This document shows, in pieces, positions 1-6,172 of a DNA stretch of 6,172 nt. Where the stretch lies: the NCBI GenBank assembly GCA_029253325.1, contig JAQWZS010000188.1, positions 1-6,172 on the forward strand. Reading direction: 5' to 3'. Within the stretch, counting starts at the first letter, position 1, and the number at the start of each line of letters is the position of its first letter. The stretch is from Bacteroidia bacterium (GTDB taxonomy: Bacteria; Bacteroidota; Bacteroidia; NS11-12g; UBA9320). The position numbers and the translations under genes are program-made. The notes beneath the pieces are model-generated. The model ran no database searches and had not been told where the DNA came from. It worked only from the letters and a program-made list of their open reading frames with translations.

Positions 1-1
1 C

Positions 2-1159
2 CCTAACAGTTTTAAAGAGGGTCAGATAGGTTCTCCGCTTCAAAAAACATGGACTGTGCCTCCAGCAAAAAAAGGTGAAAAAGTTTTTGTAGAGGAAATG
101 TTTCCAATTGGCGGATACACAATATATTTTTGGGGTAAGAGCAATTTAGAAAACCCAACATTTAACCATGTTTACACAGAACTTCTTGCAAGAATTGAGT
201 ACTCTGGTATTTTAAGAACACTTTCTTTGGAAGACAAAATAAGGGTTGAATTAGGTTTGGTTGATTTGGTGCCAGAATTAATAATTGGAGACCCTGGTAG
301 GCATGTCTTAACATCTAAAGATACGCTAGGCTTAAAACTATTTGAAAATATTCAAGGGAGGCTAAACTTAGAAGACGCAAAAATGAACCTAAACTTTTAC
401 AACAGTTTTGGTATTGAGTCACTGCTTGACGTTAAAGAAATTAAGGGGAAAAACACCAGAAGCGATAAAAGTTTAAAACTAATATCCTCAGAACTATCCA
501 ACCCTATTTTGTTAGAAAAAGCAGTAAATAACCCACCCTTGGTAGGGTATGAGTATGATGTTGAATTAAATAAGTCGAACTCTAATTTAAAACAGTTTTT
601 AGAGTTAATGCCCAACAAGTTGATGCCTGACATTGAGGCTATTGTAAGACCCAACGGAACAATTGACCAGAATGATTTCGCTTTTGATGTTAGTGAGTTG
701 CTTGTAAATATCCGTTTTGAAATGCCGCTTAAATTTGGGTTAGATAACCTGACCTTATCCTCAAATCAAGCAATAGGTTTTTCCAATAGTGATAAGATTA
801 AAAACATCAAAAAGGGCCAACTTATTTTAAAATTAATTAACGATTTTCCCATCAATGCTCGACTAAAAATGATATTTAAGGATGAGGCGGGGACACAACT
901 TTTCGAATTATTTACCGACGATAGCTATGAAATGGCAGCAGCTGAGGTTGACCCCTTGTCTGGTAAGACCCAAAATCCAACTGAAAGCGAATTGCTTGCA
1001 ACACTATCAAGAGAAGAGTGCGATCAGTTACCTTACGCAAGAAGTGTTGAGTTTTCAGTGTTTCTTAATACAGATGACGCAAAGAGATATTCAATGTTTT
1101 CTGATTATTCAATAAAAGCCAAATTAATTACAGATTTCATCTATGAAAACAGTTTATAA
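2..1159 (+). CDS. Beta-rich protein of unknown function, 5'-truncated by the window edge (C-terminal 385 residues)
   Basis: The frame has no stop between the left edge and the TAA at 1157-1159, so this is the C-terminal part of a longer protein. A GTG at 56 could serve as a start, but 18 in-frame codons precede it (beginning PNSFKEGQ), so I treat the gene as partial. I recognise no catalytic motif. Numbered from the edge, the visible part is dominated by alternating hydrophobic/polar strands. A segment around residues 105-138 ends in 'NLNFYNSFGI', and one around 272-292 reads 'GQLILKLINDFPINARL'. The repeated 'N-x-F-G/P-I' style resembles LEA-like or Ig-like beta-sandwich repeats of large Bacteroidetes envelope proteins. 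No transmembrane helix is visible. It overlaps the next gene, a predicted outer-membrane protein, by 17 bp in another frame, which suggests translational coupling and a shared envelope role. Function is unknown; the N-terminus, where a lipoprotein signal might lie, is outside the window. Confidence 0.85.
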   Translation, partial: PNSFKEGQIGSPLQKTWTVPPAKKGEKVFVEEMFPIGGYTIYFWGKSNLENPTFNHVYTELLARIEYSGILRTLSLEDKIRVELGLVDLVPELIIGDPGRHVLTSKDTLGLKLFENIQGRLNLEDAKMNLNFYNSFGIESLLDVKEIKGKNTRSDKSLKLISSELSNPILLEKAVNNPPLVGYEYDVELNKSNSNLKQFLELMPNKLMPDIEAIVRPNGTIDQNDFAFDVSELLVNIRFEMPLKFGLDNLTLSSNQAIGFSNSDKIKNIKKGQLILKLINDFPINARLKMIFKDEAGTQLFELFTDDSYEMAAAEVDPLSGKTQNPTESELLATLSREECDQLPYARSVEFSVFLNTDDAKRYSMFSDYSIKAKLITDFIYENSL

Positions 1160-2348
1160 ATCTTTACTGGTTTTAAGTTTGTTCTCCTCAATTGGCGGTT
1201 ATTCCCAAAACAGTAATTTCTCTTTTTTGAACGAGGATAAGCCAAGTGCCAATAAAGAGGGGTTAAAGGTGTTTGGAGAAGCAATGGCTGGATCCAATTC
1301 GCTTAACACCCAAATGTTTACGGAGGTTTTAATTAAGCCAACATTTACTGAAAAAAGTAAGTCTGCTTTTTTGGATGGAACCCAAGCGAGAACCAACCTA
1401 TATGCTTTTGGCACGTGCGGTATTGAATATTACAAAGATTCTAGTAGACACTATTTTGTTCGCAATAATAGTTTTCAGGCCTTTAGTTCTGATAAGGATT
1501 TTTCCGAATTGCTGTTTTTTGGTAACGGTGTCTTTAGGGGACAAAAAGTAACCACAAATGTCTTAAATTACATGCAGGCAAACACACTATCTGCTGGACT
1601 TGGTTTCGATATTTTTAAAAGGAGAAAACTTACAATCAAAAGCTCAATAGCATTTTCGATACTAAATAACTACAGGCAATTTGACGCCAGGACACTATAT
1701 CTGTATACAGCCATAGACGGATCCTATTTAGATGCAGGTTTTGACAATGCTTCATTTGTTGATGCAAATTCAGGAATTCAAGGTGTGGGTTTGTCCACTG
1801 ACTTTCGCTTAGATTATTTCACAAACGAATCAAACACTATTTCTTTTGTGGCCAACAACATAAACGCGTATTATTTACTTGAAAATCAAGAAATAAAAGT
1901 GGATACTTCTTTTGTTTTTAACGGAGCACCTTTTGATGTTTTTGATGCAGAAAATTCTGTTGCCGATTATCTAGATTCAGCATTTAACGAAACAATTAAT
2001 TGCAACACGAAAACAAAAAACACCGCTGTTTTGCCTACACAAATAAAACTCAAATGGGTACATAAGTTGAGCTCACAGTCTTCTATTGTCTCATCTTTTG
2101 AAGCCCTTTCTCTAGGCAGGTTTGGAATTTACACACAAGCAGCCCTGCTAAAAACACATAAGAATAAGTTAAAAACAAAAACGAGTTTTGGTTATGGTAA
2201 TTTTAGGGGGTTTACTTGGAGTGAGTCTTTAGAATATAGAGTTAACAAGTACAGCTTTTATTTGGGGGTTAACAACCTTCAGGCGTTGTTTGTGCCAACT
2301 AAATCAAAAAACTATGGATTGTCTGTAGGGTTGTTCAAACAGTTGTGA
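1143..2348 (+). CDS. Secreted DUF5723-like protein, probable outer-membrane beta-barrel
   Basis: The 401-residue product begins with a classic Sec signal peptide: K2 and K6, a hydrophobic core 'LLVLSLFSS' at 8-16, and a likely cleavage near S21/Q22 in 'GGYSQN'. The mature part has many amphipathic beta strands rich in aromatic residues. The segment around 117-133, 'DKDFSELLFFGNGVFRG', and the C-terminal 'YLGVNNLQALFVP' (373-385) followed by 'YGLSVGLFKQL' look like the DUF5723 family of Bacteroidetes outer-membrane proteins. The protein ends in Leu rather than the usual aromatic, although Phe sits four residues from the end. DUF5723 proteins have no established function to my knowledge; a structural or transport role in the outer membrane is inferred. 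The ATG at 1143 lies inside the last codons of the preceding gene, with no good Shine-Dalgarno of its own, consistent with coupled translation. The 3' end overlaps the convergent transporter gene by 37 bp. The family assignment is from memory of motifs, not a search. Confidence 0.8.
   Translation: MKTVYKSLLVLSLFSSIGGYSQNSNFSFLNEDKPSANKEGLKVFGEAMAGSNSLNTQMFTEVLIKPTFTEKSKSAFLDGTQARTNLYAFGTCGIEYYKDSSRHYFVRNNSFQAFSSDKDFSELLFFGNGVFRGQKVTTNVLNYMQANTLSAGLGFDIFKRRKLTIKSSIAFSILNNYRQFDARTLYLYTAIDGSYLDAGFDNASFVDANSGIQGVGLSTDFRLDYFTNESNTISFVANNINAYYLLENQEIKVDTSFVFNGAPFDVFDAENSVADYLDSAFNETINCNTKTKNTAVLPTQIKLKWVHKLSSQSSIVSSFEALSLGRFGIYTQAALLKTHKNKLKTKTSFGYGNFRGFTWSESLEYRVNKYSFYLGVNNLQALFVPTKSKNYGLSVGLFKQL
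2312..2348. other. Convergent 3' coding overlap (37 bp)
   Basis: The plus-strand outer-membrane protein gene stops with TGA at 2346-2348, while the minus-strand SulP gene stops with TAG at 2312-2314. The last dozen codons of each gene are therefore the antisense of the other. There is no non-coding space for a separate terminator between the two transcription units, so transcription from each side probably runs into the other gene. Confidence 0.9.
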
Positions 2349-4546
2349 AACTGATCCGTAAGTTGCTCTCCAAAATTAACAAGCTCCTCAACTTCTGACA
2401 CGCTCATAACGCGGAAATATCGGAATACCAGAATGACATTTTGATTGCTTTCAATATGATACTTATCATTTTGATTAACAAAACTTCTTAAACCCTTATT
2501 AAAAAAACGTTTTATATCTGCTTTGTTTTCACCTTTTACCGAGAAGCGTGAGTTAAAATCTTCTTCAATAGAAATATCTTCTTTTATAGCCAAATCTAAC
2601 AATCTACTAAAAATCCGTTCTTTATCTAGCTCAAAATTGGGAACATCGCCATTAAAGCGAATAGACAACATGGTCATGTTGTGGACTTCTGCAGCCATAA
2701 GAGCTCCTTCGTCAAAGGTGATGTCTACAATTTCCCAAGATATTTTGTCTTGATAACTTCCGACAACCCTATTTTTTAGGTATTCAATAGGTCTTGTTTC
2801 AAAAAACTTATTTGATTTTAAATAATCGGTATTCCAATCAATGTTGGGTTCAAATTTCCATGAGTTTTTAAAGGCATAATCTCGAAGTTGAGACTGCCTT
2901 TTAGATAGTGGCTTACCAACACTCTGCGGAAGTGCGTGAATAGTATATGGATGCGAGCCTGTCGTTAAATGTTCGTCAAGTCCAATTACCTCATATTTAC
3001 CATTTTGGTCATTTTGATAATCTTTTCCCCAAGAATTTACAAACTCTAACATTGAGAAATCAACTAATCGAGCTCTTGAAAAGTCAAAAACAATTTGATC
3101 ATTTTTTGGAATGCCTTTAAGTAGTTTTCGTAGCTTGATGATGCTTGTAAAGTTAGCCACACCTTTCACTTTTAGATGATAATGGTCATCTATTTTAGCC
3201 AAGTTGAAGTTCGGTTTTGATAAATATTTAAAAAACAACCTTGCAGTTAAGTGAGACCTCACAAGATGAATAACTAACGTAAATAATATACCAATCAATA
3301 TTCCTCTATTAAGATCTGTCATTAAGGTTGATATAAGGGTGATCGTTAAAATTAAAAATTGTTCGTATCCTTTTAACCCAGCATCTTTAAAAACTTTTGG
3401 AGACGCCAGCTTGTAGCCGGTATATACCAAAATAGCCATAAGGGCTGCTTTAGGAACTAGCATTATGTAATCGGAAAGTAAAAAAACAAAAAGAAGAATT
3501 AGTGTTCCGTGAACAAAATTAGATAAACGTGTCATTGCTCCATGGTTTATATTTACAGAGCTTCGTGCAATAACAGCAATAACAGGCAACCCACCAATAA
3601 AACCGGAGAGGATGGTGCTTAAACCCATTGCTGTTACATCTTTATTTAAGTTAGTCTTTCTTTTGAGAGGGTCAATGTTGTCAATTGCCTTTGCAGAACC
3701 AAGTGTTTCAATTGTTGAAACGAGAAAAACGGAAATCACCACCATCCAAAAACCCACACTTCCAATTTTACTAAAATCTGGAAACGTAAATATTTCCGAA
3801 ACATTTAAGTCTGAGGGAAGAGGAAAATAAATAAGATCTTTGGTAGGATTCAATATATGTATTTTTCCAAAAATCGCTGTTTGACCATCAGTATAAAATT
3901 GAAAAAACATGTATAAAGGAATAGCTAAAAGAACCAACCAAATTGGAGCGGGAACATATTTTATAAACTTATTGGTGACCTGTGGATGTATTGCTAGTAT
4001 GAATAAGCTATTAAAAAATATAATAGCAATTAACGGATTCATGTTGGCAATACTGTTTGGTATAGCCATTAACTTATCGAAGTCGTTCATTTTACCAATT
4101 TCTACTCCTAATCCGGGGTGTATTTGTCCAGCAAGAATGATAACACCAATTGCAGCCATCATACCCTGAACTACAGAAGAAGGGATAAAGTCAGCTAAGC
4201 CGCCAAGCTTGAATATCCCAAAAATAGCTTGTAATATACCAGCACAAACAAATGCTGCTAGCATATGTTCCCAAGCCCCCAATACGCTCATGCCAGAAAC
4301 AACAATCCCAATAAGAGCTGGTGACGGACCATTAATAGACACATTTCCACTTCGAATAGTTGAAGTAAACACACCTCCAACAATTGCAGCAAAAATACCA
4401 GCAAGTAGTGCCTCTGGGGGTAAATTCATTGCAATAGCTATTCCCAAAGAAAGCGGAAGAGCTACTAGGGATACACTAAAACCAGCAAGGACGTCTTTTC
4501 TCCAATACTGTTTGATGTTACTTGAAATATCTTTTATGGTTGACAA
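2312..4546 (-). CDS. SulP (SLC26-type) inorganic anion transporter with STAS domain and long C-terminal extension
   Basis: A 744-residue inner-membrane anion permease. Residues about 18-430 form the transport domain with roughly 12-14 hydrophobic segments. SulP hallmarks are visible: 'NGPSPALIGIVV' at 72-83 (TM3), E280 in 'STIETLGSAKAID' (TM8), and 'ARSSVNINHGAMTRLS' at 327-342 (TM10). A STAS domain follows at about 445-540, with the 'FDFSRARLVDFSML' core at 487-500 (D488, D496, S498). Residues about 545-744 form an extra soluble domain beyond the STAS end of ordinary SulP proteins, including 'FNSRFSVKGEN' at 664-674 and 'YHIES' at 696-700. The start is TTG at 4546: an in-frame TAA lies at 4556-4558, and the next Met is residue 40, which would delete TM1. 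Substrates of the family include sulfate, bicarbonate, and chloride or dicarboxylates; no neighbouring carbonic anhydrase or sulfur-assimilation gene decides between them. It lies 53 bp downstream of glyA on the same strand. Confidence 0.95.
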   Translation of the reverse strand: MSTIKDISSNIKQYWRKDVLAGFSVSLVALPLSLGIAIAMNLPPEALLAGIFAAIVGGVFTSTIRSGNVSINGPSPALIGIVVSGMSVLGAWEHMLAAFVCAGILQAIFGIFKLGGLADFIPSSVVQGMMAAIGVIILAGQIHPGLGVEIGKMNDFDKLMAIPNSIANMNPLIAIIFFNSLFILAIHPQVTNKFIKYVPAPIWLVLLAIPLYMFFQFYTDGQTAIFGKIHILNPTKDLIYFPLPSDLNVSEIFTFPDFSKIGSVGFWMVVISVFLVSTIETLGSAKAIDNIDPLKRKTNLNKDVTAMGLSTILSGFIGGLPVIAVIARSSVNINHGAMTRLSNFVHGTLILLFVFLLSDYIMLVPKAALMAILVYTGYKLASPKVFKDAGLKGYEQFLILTITLISTLMTDLNRGILIGILFTLVIHLVRSHLTARLFFKYLSKPNFNLAKIDDHYHLKVKGVANFTSIIKLRKLLKGIPKNDQIVFDFSRARLVDFSMLEFVNSWGKDYQNDQNGKYEVIGLDEHLTTGSHPYTIHALPQSVGKPLSKRQSQLRDYAFKNSWKFEPNIDWNTDYLKSNKFFETRPIEYLKNRVVGSYQDKISWEIVDITFDEGALMAAEVHNMTMLSIRFNGDVPNFELDKERIFSRLLDLAIKEDISIEEDFNSRFSVKGENKADIKRFFNKGLRSFVNQNDKYHIESNQNVILVFRYFRVMSVSEVEELVNFGEQLTDQFHNCLNNPTDNP

Positions 4547-4599
4547 ATTTTTATTTTAAGATGCCAATATAAAAATATTTTGTTAATGGAATATTAAAT
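4547..4599. other. AT-rich gap between glyA and the SulP gene
   Basis: This 53 bp stretch is the only real intergenic gap in the window. It is strongly A/T-rich and holds no GC-rich hairpin with a U tract, so no intrinsic terminator for glyA is evident. On the minus strand 'TATATTGG' at 4571-4564 is one mismatch from the Bacteroidetes -7 consensus TAnnTTTG, but no matching -33 TTG-type element is seen at the expected distance. The leader before the TTG start ('TTAAAATAAAAAT') is A-rich, as is common for Bacteroidetes translation initiation regions, and lacks a Shine-Dalgarno motif. The SulP gene could be read through from glyA or from a weak promoter here. Confidence 0.5.
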
Positions 4600-5871
4600 T
4601 TATGGGTACAAAGGAAAATTTAACGACAATTCGTTGACTTCTTTTTTGACTTGAGCAATGATATAATCATTGTCGGTGTTAGTTAACACACGATCGATTA
4701 ATTCGGCAATTTTTAACATTTCTGTTTCTTTCATACCGCGAGTTGTTATGGCAGGTGTTCCAATGCGGATACCCGAAGTAACAAATGGAGATCTTGTCTC
4801 AAAAGGAACTGCGTTTTTGTTGACCGTAATATCAGCCCTAACCAATGTGTTTTCAGCGACTTTACCTGTTAGGGTTTCGCTTTTAGCTCGAAGGTCAATT
4901 AGCATGAGGTGGTTGTCGGTTCCTCCTGAGATTATTTGGTATCCCTTTTCAACCATAGCCCCAGCAAGAGCTTGAGCGTTTTTCACTACTTGCTTACAAT
5001 AATCTTTGTATTTGGGCTGTAAAGCTTCTTGATAAGCTACTGCTTTTGCTGCTATTATGTGTTCCAAAGGACCACCTTGTGTTCCAGGAAAAACACCACC
5101 GTCAAGGATGGCACTCATTTTTTTTGTATTTCCTTTTGGTGTTTTAATTCCCCAGGGGTTTTCAAAGTCTTTTCCCATCATGATCATCCCTCCACGAGGT
5201 CCACGAAGCGTTTTGTGAGTGGTGGTGGTTACTATGTGACAGTGAGGTATAGGATTATTTAAAAGTCCTGCTGCAATTAACCCAGAAGGGTGAGAAACAT
5301 CTGCTAACAATAAGGCACCAACTTGATTTGCTATTTCGCGAAAACGAGCATAGTCCCAATCACGAGAATAAGACGATGCACCACAGATAATCAATTTAGG
5401 TTTTACTTCTTGTGCCTTTGCTTCAACCTTGTCCATATCTATTCTTCCAGTTTCCTTTTCAACGCCATAAAATGCTGGCGCGTAAAGTTTTCCAGAGAAA
5501 TTAACCAAAGATCCGTGAGTTAGGTGACCACCATGAGAAAGGTCAAATCCTAAGATTTGATCTCCCGCTTTAAGTATAGCTAACATTACAGCAGCGTTGG
5601 CTTGGGCACCACTGTGTGGCTGCACATTTACCCACTCTGCACCAAAGAGTTCTTTTGCACGATCTATTGCAAGCTGCTCTATTTGATCTACGATTTCACA
5701 ACCACCATAATAGCGTTTATTTGGAAGCCCTTCAGCATATTTGTTTGTTAATACACTTCCGGATGCCCTCATCACATTTTTGGATGTGAAGTTTTCGGAA
5801 GCTATTAGCTCAATTCCGGTTTGTTGGCGGTGAAGCTCTTTGTCGATTAAGTCAAAAACAATATCAGACAT
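4600..5871 (-). CDS. glyA: Serine hydroxymethyltransferase (SHMT)
   Basis: A cytoplasmic PLP enzyme that interconverts serine plus tetrahydrofolate with glycine plus 5,10-methylene-THF, the main source of one-carbon units. The 423 residues are full length for bacterial SHMT. Visible landmarks are 'ELIASENF' at 21-28, 'RYYGGCE' at 53-59 with the catalytic Glu E59, D191 (pairs with the pyridine nitrogen) and H194 in 'ADVSHPSGLIAAG', and the PLP Schiff-base lysine K220 in 'TTTTHKTLRGPRGG'. Further on are 'FPGTQGGPLEH' at 261-271, 'GGTDNHLMLIDL' at 316-327, and the substrate-carboxylate Arg R369 in 'TSGIRIGTPA'. The segment at about 236-256 ('ENPWGIKTPKGNTKK') is longer than in E. coli GlyA and typical of Bacteroidetes. 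The ATG at 5871 directly follows the purS TAA, with no bases between, implying one transcript and coupled translation. All catalytic residues I can place are intact. Confidence 0.98.
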   Translation of the reverse strand: MSDIVFDLIDKELHRQQTGIELIASENFTSKNVMRASGSVLTNKYAEGLPNKRYYGGCEIVDQIEQLAIDRAKELFGAEWVNVQPHSGAQANAAVMLAILKAGDQILGFDLSHGGHLTHGSLVNFSGKLYAPAFYGVEKETGRIDMDKVEAKAQEVKPKLIICGASSYSRDWDYARFREIANQVGALLLADVSHPSGLIAAGLLNNPIPHCHIVTTTTHKTLRGPRGGMIMMGKDFENPWGIKTPKGNTKKMSAILDGGVFPGTQGGPLEHIIAAKAVAYQEALQPKYKDYCKQVVKNAQALAGAMVEKGYQIISGGTDNHLMLIDLRAKSETLTGKVAENTLVRADITVNKNAVPFETRSPFVTSGIRIGTPAITTRGMKETEMLKIAELIDRVLTNTDNDYIIAQVKKEVNELSLNFPLYP

Positions 5872-6126
5872 TTATATTAACTCTTTAACAGTTATTTCTG
5901 CTGTTTCCATTACAGCGTTTACAAGAACTTTTTGGCATGATTCTTCACCAATCTTTAGGGCCTCAGTTTCATTTGAAGCTTCAACTTGAAGAACTATTTT
6001 TTTTCCAATTCGTACGTCATTTACTTGACTTAAGCCAATCTTGTTTAGTCCCTGATGTACAGCTTTTCCTTGGGGGTCAAGTAAACCTTGGTGTGGCATA
6101 ATGTTTACAGATACTTCGTAATTCAT
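5872..6126 (-). CDS. purS: Phosphoribosylformylglycinamidine synthase subunit PurS
   Basis: PurS is the small subunit of the three-part FGAM synthase (PurS-PurQ-PurL), which converts FGAR, glutamine and ATP to FGAM in step four of purine synthesis. PurS has no active site of its own; it bridges the glutaminase PurQ and the synthase PurL and supports ammonia transfer. The 84 residues match the family length. Family motifs are visible: 'LDPQGKAV' at 16-23, 'VRIGKK' at 38-43, and 'CQKVLVNAVMET' at 64-75, equivalent to the usual 'C-x-K-L-L-A-N-P-V-I-E'. Having PurS implies a short PurL and separate PurQ elsewhere in the genome, rather than the fused long PurL of enterobacteria. The ATG at 6126 lies one base after a TAA in the same direction and the stop abuts glyA, so the gene sits inside a tightly packed operon. 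Confidence 0.95.
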   Translation of the reverse strand: MNYEVSVNIMPHQGLLDPQGKAVHQGLNKIGLSQVNDVRIGKKIVLQVEASNETEALKIGEESCQKVLVNAVMETAEITVKELI

Positions 6127-6127
6127 T

Positions 6128-6172
6128 TTAATGTATTCTATTTTGAATGCTCAAAGAAAGCCCGATATAAAG
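6128..6172 (-). CDS. Possible C-terminal tail of an upstream gene, cut by the window edge
   Basis: On the minus strand one frame is open from the right edge to a TAA at 6128-6130, encoding 'LYIGLSLSIQNRIH', while the other two frames contain stops. The alternating pattern 'YIGLSLSI' near the terminus resembles a last outer-membrane beta strand, but fourteen residues are too few to identify a protein. The one-base gap to purS matches the tight packing of purS and glyA, which supports a real gene end. An alternative is that this is untranslated leader of purS; no convincing TTTG/TAnnTTTG promoter pair is visible in it. Confidence 0.35.
   Translation of the reverse strand, partial: LYIGLSLSIQNRIH

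Noticed and set aside
49..78. ATG at 49 as a possible gene start at the left edge.
   Set aside because: It is out of frame with the long reading frame and reaches a TGA after nine codons.
533..549. Short inverted repeat ACCC...GGGT within the first gene.
   Set aside because: It is a four-base stem inside coding sequence with nothing to tie it to a regulatory role.
397..654. Minus-strand reading frame of 85 codons inside the beta-rich protein gene.
   Set aside because: It is fully antisense to a longer convincing gene, with low-complexity Ser/Leu/Phe content and no recognisable motif.
2340..2353. Small hairpin CAGTT-GTGA-AACTG around the stop of the outer-membrane protein gene, considered as a bidirectional terminator.
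   Set aside because: The stem is only 5 bp, has low GC content, and has no U tract on either side; it could easily arise by chance in AT-rich DNA.
3909..4559. Plus-strand reading frames of 86 and 116 codons opposite the SulP transmembrane region.
   Set aside because: They are antisense shadows of the transporter; their hydrophobic runs mirror its membrane segments and no family features are visible.
4564..4571. TATATTGG on the minus strand as a Bacteroidetes -7 promoter element for the SulP gene.
   Set aside because: It has one mismatch to TAnnTTTG and no recognisable -33 element at the right distance, so it is too weak to list as a promoter in such AT-rich sequence.
4670..5523. Several plus-strand reading frames of 66-101 codons opposite glyA.
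   Set aside because: They are antisense to a full-length, intact SHMT gene whose motifs are unmistakable.

Overview
The window comes from an AT-rich genome that looks like a Bacteroidetes (Bacteroidota), probably a marine or aquatic Flavobacteriia-type organism. This is inferred from four things. There is a DUF5723-like outer-membrane protein with a 'YSQN'-type signal-peptide end. The serine hydroxymethyltransferase carries the lineage-typical 'DVSHPSGLIAAG' and 'ENPWGIKTPKGNTKK' segments. The SulP transporter has the long C-terminal extension I associate with this phylum. Ribosome-binding sites are weak and A-rich. No RNA gene, mobile element, CRISPR array or phage gene was seen.

Left half, plus strand (1-2348): the 3' end of a large beta-rich protein of unknown function (2-1159, open through the left edge) overlaps by 17 bp a 401-residue secreted, probably outer-membrane beta-barrel protein (1143-2348). 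The pair looks translationally coupled and is probably an envelope module.

Right half, minus strand (6172 down to 2312): transcription runs from a possible gene tail at the right edge (6128-6172) into purS (5872-6126), then glyA (4600-5871, its ATG directly abutting the purS stop), then, after 53 bp without a clear terminator, a SulP anion transporter (2312-4546, TTG start). PurS is the small subunit of FGAM synthase in purine synthesis. GlyA makes glycine and 5,10-methylene-THF, the source of glycine and, via formyl-THF, of one-carbon units for the same pathway, so the purS-glyA link makes metabolic sense. The SulP protein could import sulfate, bicarbonate or another anion; the sequence does not settle which.

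The two transcription units converge and their coding regions overlap by 37 bp at their 3' ends (2312-2348), leaving no room for a conventional intergenic terminator. The window is almost fully coding; the only real gap is 4547-4599. Most genes are ordinary housekeeping or transport genes. The least described parts are the plus-strand envelope pair and the roughly 200-residue tail on the SulP protein. I did not find a convincing new system such as a defence island, retroelement or novel RNA.
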